Below are positions 61,651 through 64,000 of a stretch of 64,000 nt of DNA, in pieces. The position numbers and the translations under genes are program-made. The stretch comes from Bryobacterales bacterium (GTDB lineage Bacteria; Acidobacteriota; Terriglobia; Bryobacterales; Bryobacteraceae), in contig JAOAPR010000187.1 of the NCBI GenBank assembly GCA_025463005.1, positions 62,001 to 126,000 of the forward strand, written 5' to 3'. The notes under the pieces were generated by a model. That model was not told the origin of the DNA. It was given only the letters and a program-made list of their open reading frames with translations, and did no database searches. How positions within the stretch are numbered: position 1 is the first letter of the stretch; each line of letters opens with the position of its first letter.

Positions 61651-63048
61651 ATGTGGGGTCGCAGTGGAAGGTCACAAAAACGTCTGATCGTAGGGGTATT
61701 CCTGCTAGGAGTGCTGGTAGCGGCGCTTCTTGCCGGGTATCTTCCGCGGAGAGCTACCACCCGGCAACTGGATAGCGCCGCGGCTAAGCTACGAACCACG
61801 CCACCCCTTGTTAACGTGGCAAAAGTCACGCGAGCGCCAAAGATGACGCAAGTATCGTTTCCCGGCAACATCACGCCCATTACGGAGGCATACGTCTTCG
61901 CGCGCGCGGCCGGGTACTTGAAACGGAGATACGTTGATATCGGGGATCGGGTTTCCGCCGGACAGTTGCTGGCTGATATCGACGCCCCCGATCTTGATCA
62001 ACAGGTGACGCAAGCCCAGGCGGCGCTGTCTCAGGCAGAGGGGCAGCTCGGACAGTCCGAGGCTACGCTCCAACAGTTGCTAGCCACCCGGGACCTTGCC
62101 GATGTGACATGGAAGAGGTATGAAGTCTTAACGAAGACCGGCGCGGTATCGCGCCAGGATGGTGATACGCAGTTGACGTCGGCCAAGACAGCCGGAGCCA
62201 ATGTGACAGCGGGCGAGAAGAACGTGGTGGCGGCGCGAGACTTCGTTCGGGCCAGCAAAGCCACATTGGACAGACTCATCACGCTCCAGGGATATGAAAA
62301 AGTAACTTCACCATTCGCTGGGATCGTAACGGCGCGGAACGTGGACGTGGGCGCACTCATTTCCACAACGGGTTCGAGCCAAGGCCCCAGCCGATCAAAC
62401 CCAGCCGGGCCCTCAGATGTTCCCAGCAGCGGCGAGATTTTTCGCGTGGCGCAGATCACCAAGTTACGCGTTATCGTTTCGCTTCCCCAAAATGAGGCGT
62501 CAGGCATTCATGTTGGACAGTCAGCCACCGTCAGTATCGATCAACTGCCGAACAGGCAATTCCCCGGGCAAATCACCCGCACTTCGAGTTCACTGGATGC
62601 CGCATCCAGAACGCTCCTGACGGAGGTGCAGGTCGCCAACCCGACGGGAGTCTTGCTTCCCGGAATGTACGCAACAGTCGGGTTCATTACGAATCGCGAG
62701 ACCCCGCCGTTCCTGGTTCCCGACGCCTCCCTCGTGGTCGAGGCGAACGGCACGACGCTGGCCCTGCTACAGCCCCTGAGCCAGGCGGACCAGCAGAAAG
62801 CCGCCTCGGAGGGCGTGGATAAGACCGTGTTGGCTCAGGCACGAGTTGTTCATTTCCAGAAGGTTCAGCCAGGCAGGGACTACGGCACGACGATCGAGAT
62901 TCTGGGCGGTCTCCAGGATGGCGAATACGTTGTGGTCAACCCCGGTGATGCTGTGAAGGAAGGAGCCATTGTACAAATGGCGGAAGCTGCCGCCAGCTCC
63001 GATGCCAAGCCGCCAGCAGGCGCGAGTAAACCAGGCACGAGTAAATAG
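61651..63048 (+). CDS. RND efflux periplasmic adaptor (membrane fusion protein)
   Basis: AYVFARAAGYLKRRYVDIGDRVSAGQLLADIDAPDLDQQVTQAQAALSQAEGQL. Confidence 0.94.
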   Translation: MWGRSGRSQKRLIVGVFLLGVLVAALLAGYLPRRATTRQLDSAAAKLRTTPPLVNVAKVTRAPKMTQVSFPGNITPITEAYVFARAAGYLKRRYVDIGDRVSAGQLLADIDAPDLDQQVTQAQAALSQAEGQLGQSEATLQQLLATRDLADVTWKRYEVLTKTGAVSRQDGDTQLTSAKTAGANVTAGEKNVVAARDFVRASKATLDRLITLQGYEKVTSPFAGIVTARNVDVGALISTTGSSQGPSRSNPAGPSDVPSSGEIFRVAQITKLRVIVSLPQNEASGIHVGQSATVSIDQLPNRQFPGQITRTSSSLDAASRTLLTEVQVANPTGVLLPGMYATVGFITNRETPPFLVPDASLVVEANGTTLALLQPLSQADQQKAASEGVDKTVLAQARVVHFQKVQPGRDYGTTIEILGGLQDGEYVVVNPGDAVKEGAIVQMAEAAASSDAKPPAGASKPGTSK

Positions 63049-63051
63049 ACC

Positions 63052-64000
63052 ATGCGATTTTTCACTCGTACGGCGCTCCTGTTGGTCTTCACGACTGAGT
63101 TCACCGTTGCACAGGGCTTGGGTAACGGTGTGAGCGATCGAACGCCGCAAATCCGCTCGACAGCAGGCAACTTCCTTAGCCGACTGGCCGGACCCTACCG
63201 AGCCAAGGAAGTGTCGCCAGTCAATTTCCAGAATTCCTCTCGGATCTTCGACCTGATCCGCGCCGGCCAGCTCTATCTATCGCTGGAGGATGCAATTGCT
63301 CTTGCGCTCGAGAACAATCTGGACATTGAACTGGAACGTTTCCTGCCGAAGATTGCGGACACAGATCTACTGCGAGCCCGCGGAGGCGGATTGCTTCGCG
63401 GTTTGAGCCTGCTGGTAAACGAAGCTCCGCCCGGCATTGGGGGTCCGAACGGTCCACTGTTGACGAACCTGACAGCCGGGTCTACCCCTACGCCGCTCGT
63501 CAACACGAACTTCTCGGACATTGCACTTATAAGCCAGCAGCAGAACAATCTGTCGGTAACCGGCGCGATTCCGCTGTCGAACGGGCCGGTCATTCCGCAG
63601 TACGATCCCATCCTGTCCGGCCTGGTGACCGGGCAGCATCTGTCAACTCCAGAATTTAGTCCGGCTCTTGTGGGCTCCAACTGGTTAGCTCAGAACGGTG
63701 TAAACGCAACTGCCGGACTGAACGTGGGCTTTTCGCCAGGAACTCAACTCGGTGTCACGTTCGACAATAGCCTGGCGTCCACGAATGCCACCCGCTACAC
63801 GTATAATCCGTTCGTCACCTCAAGCCTCGGCTTCACGATCACGCAACCGCTGCTGCAGGGCTTTGGCGCGAGTCTGAACAAAAGGTACATCCGCATCGCA
63901 CGGAACAGCCAGAGAGTCGCCGACCTCGTTTTCCGCCAGCAGGTTATGGACACTGTGGCGGGTATTGCGCGCCTTTACACGGACCTTGTCAGCCTGAACG
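63052..64000 (+). CDS. TolC-family outer-membrane efflux protein, truncated by window edge
   Basis: Signal peptide; LYLSLEDAIALALENNLDIELERF...SLGFTITQPLLQGFGASLNKRYIRIARN; open to window end. Confidence 0.88.
   Translation, partial: MRFFTRTALLLVFTTEFTVAQGLGNGVSDRTPQIRSTAGNFLSRLAGPYRAKEVSPVNFQNSSRIFDLIRAGQLYLSLEDAIALALENNLDIELERFLPKIADTDLLRARGGGLLRGLSLLVNEAPPGIGGPNGPLLTNLTAGSTPTPLVNTNFSDIALISQQQNNLSVTGAIPLSNGPVIPQYDPILSGLVTGQHLSTPEFSPALVGSNWLAQNGVNATAGLNVGFSPGTQLGVTFDNSLASTNATRYTYNPFVTSSLGFTITQPLLQGFGASLNKRYIRIARNSQRVADLVFRQQVMDTVAGIARLYTDLVSLN

Overview
The 64 kb window is GC-rich and densely coded. Protein styles (Solibacter-like secreted proteins, matrixin/TIG pair, Thivi_2564 membrane protein, PEP-CTERM, several Tat-exported enzymes) suggest an acidobacterium of the Solibacteres/Bryobacterales type; this taxonomy is inference only. 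Housekeeping genes include rpmI-rplT, a zapB-like/zapA pair, pgeF, groES-groEL-clpP, malic enzyme, mutT and larB. Accessory content includes an isoquinoline-1-oxidoreductase-like molybdoenzyme, a Tat-type HDAC-like hydrolase, a CBS site-2 protease, a sortase with an LPDTA-tailed protein nearby, two tail-to-tail sigma-54 regulators, four di-heme cytochrome c peroxidase-like genes in 10 kb (two of them a tandem duplication with conserved 5' regions), a divergent formate dehydrogenase/oxalate decarboxylase locus, and an RND efflux operon running off the right edge. The points most worth a second look are: (1) the FdhA-DUF1641 <-> Tat-OxdC divergent locus with a 19-bp tandem dyad repeat in its promoter region; (2) a four-half-site operator TGACC-N6-GGTCA-N2-TGACC-N6-GGTCR found upstream of two unrelated genes; (3) an intact amidohydrolase-family ORF in which every recognisable metal ligand is substituted; (4) duplicated cytochrome c peroxidases with conserved upstream DNA and a Cys-rich tail; (5) an AraC-GyrI regulator pseudogene spread over several frames. 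No tRNA, rRNA, CRISPR array, transposase or prophage was recognised by eye.
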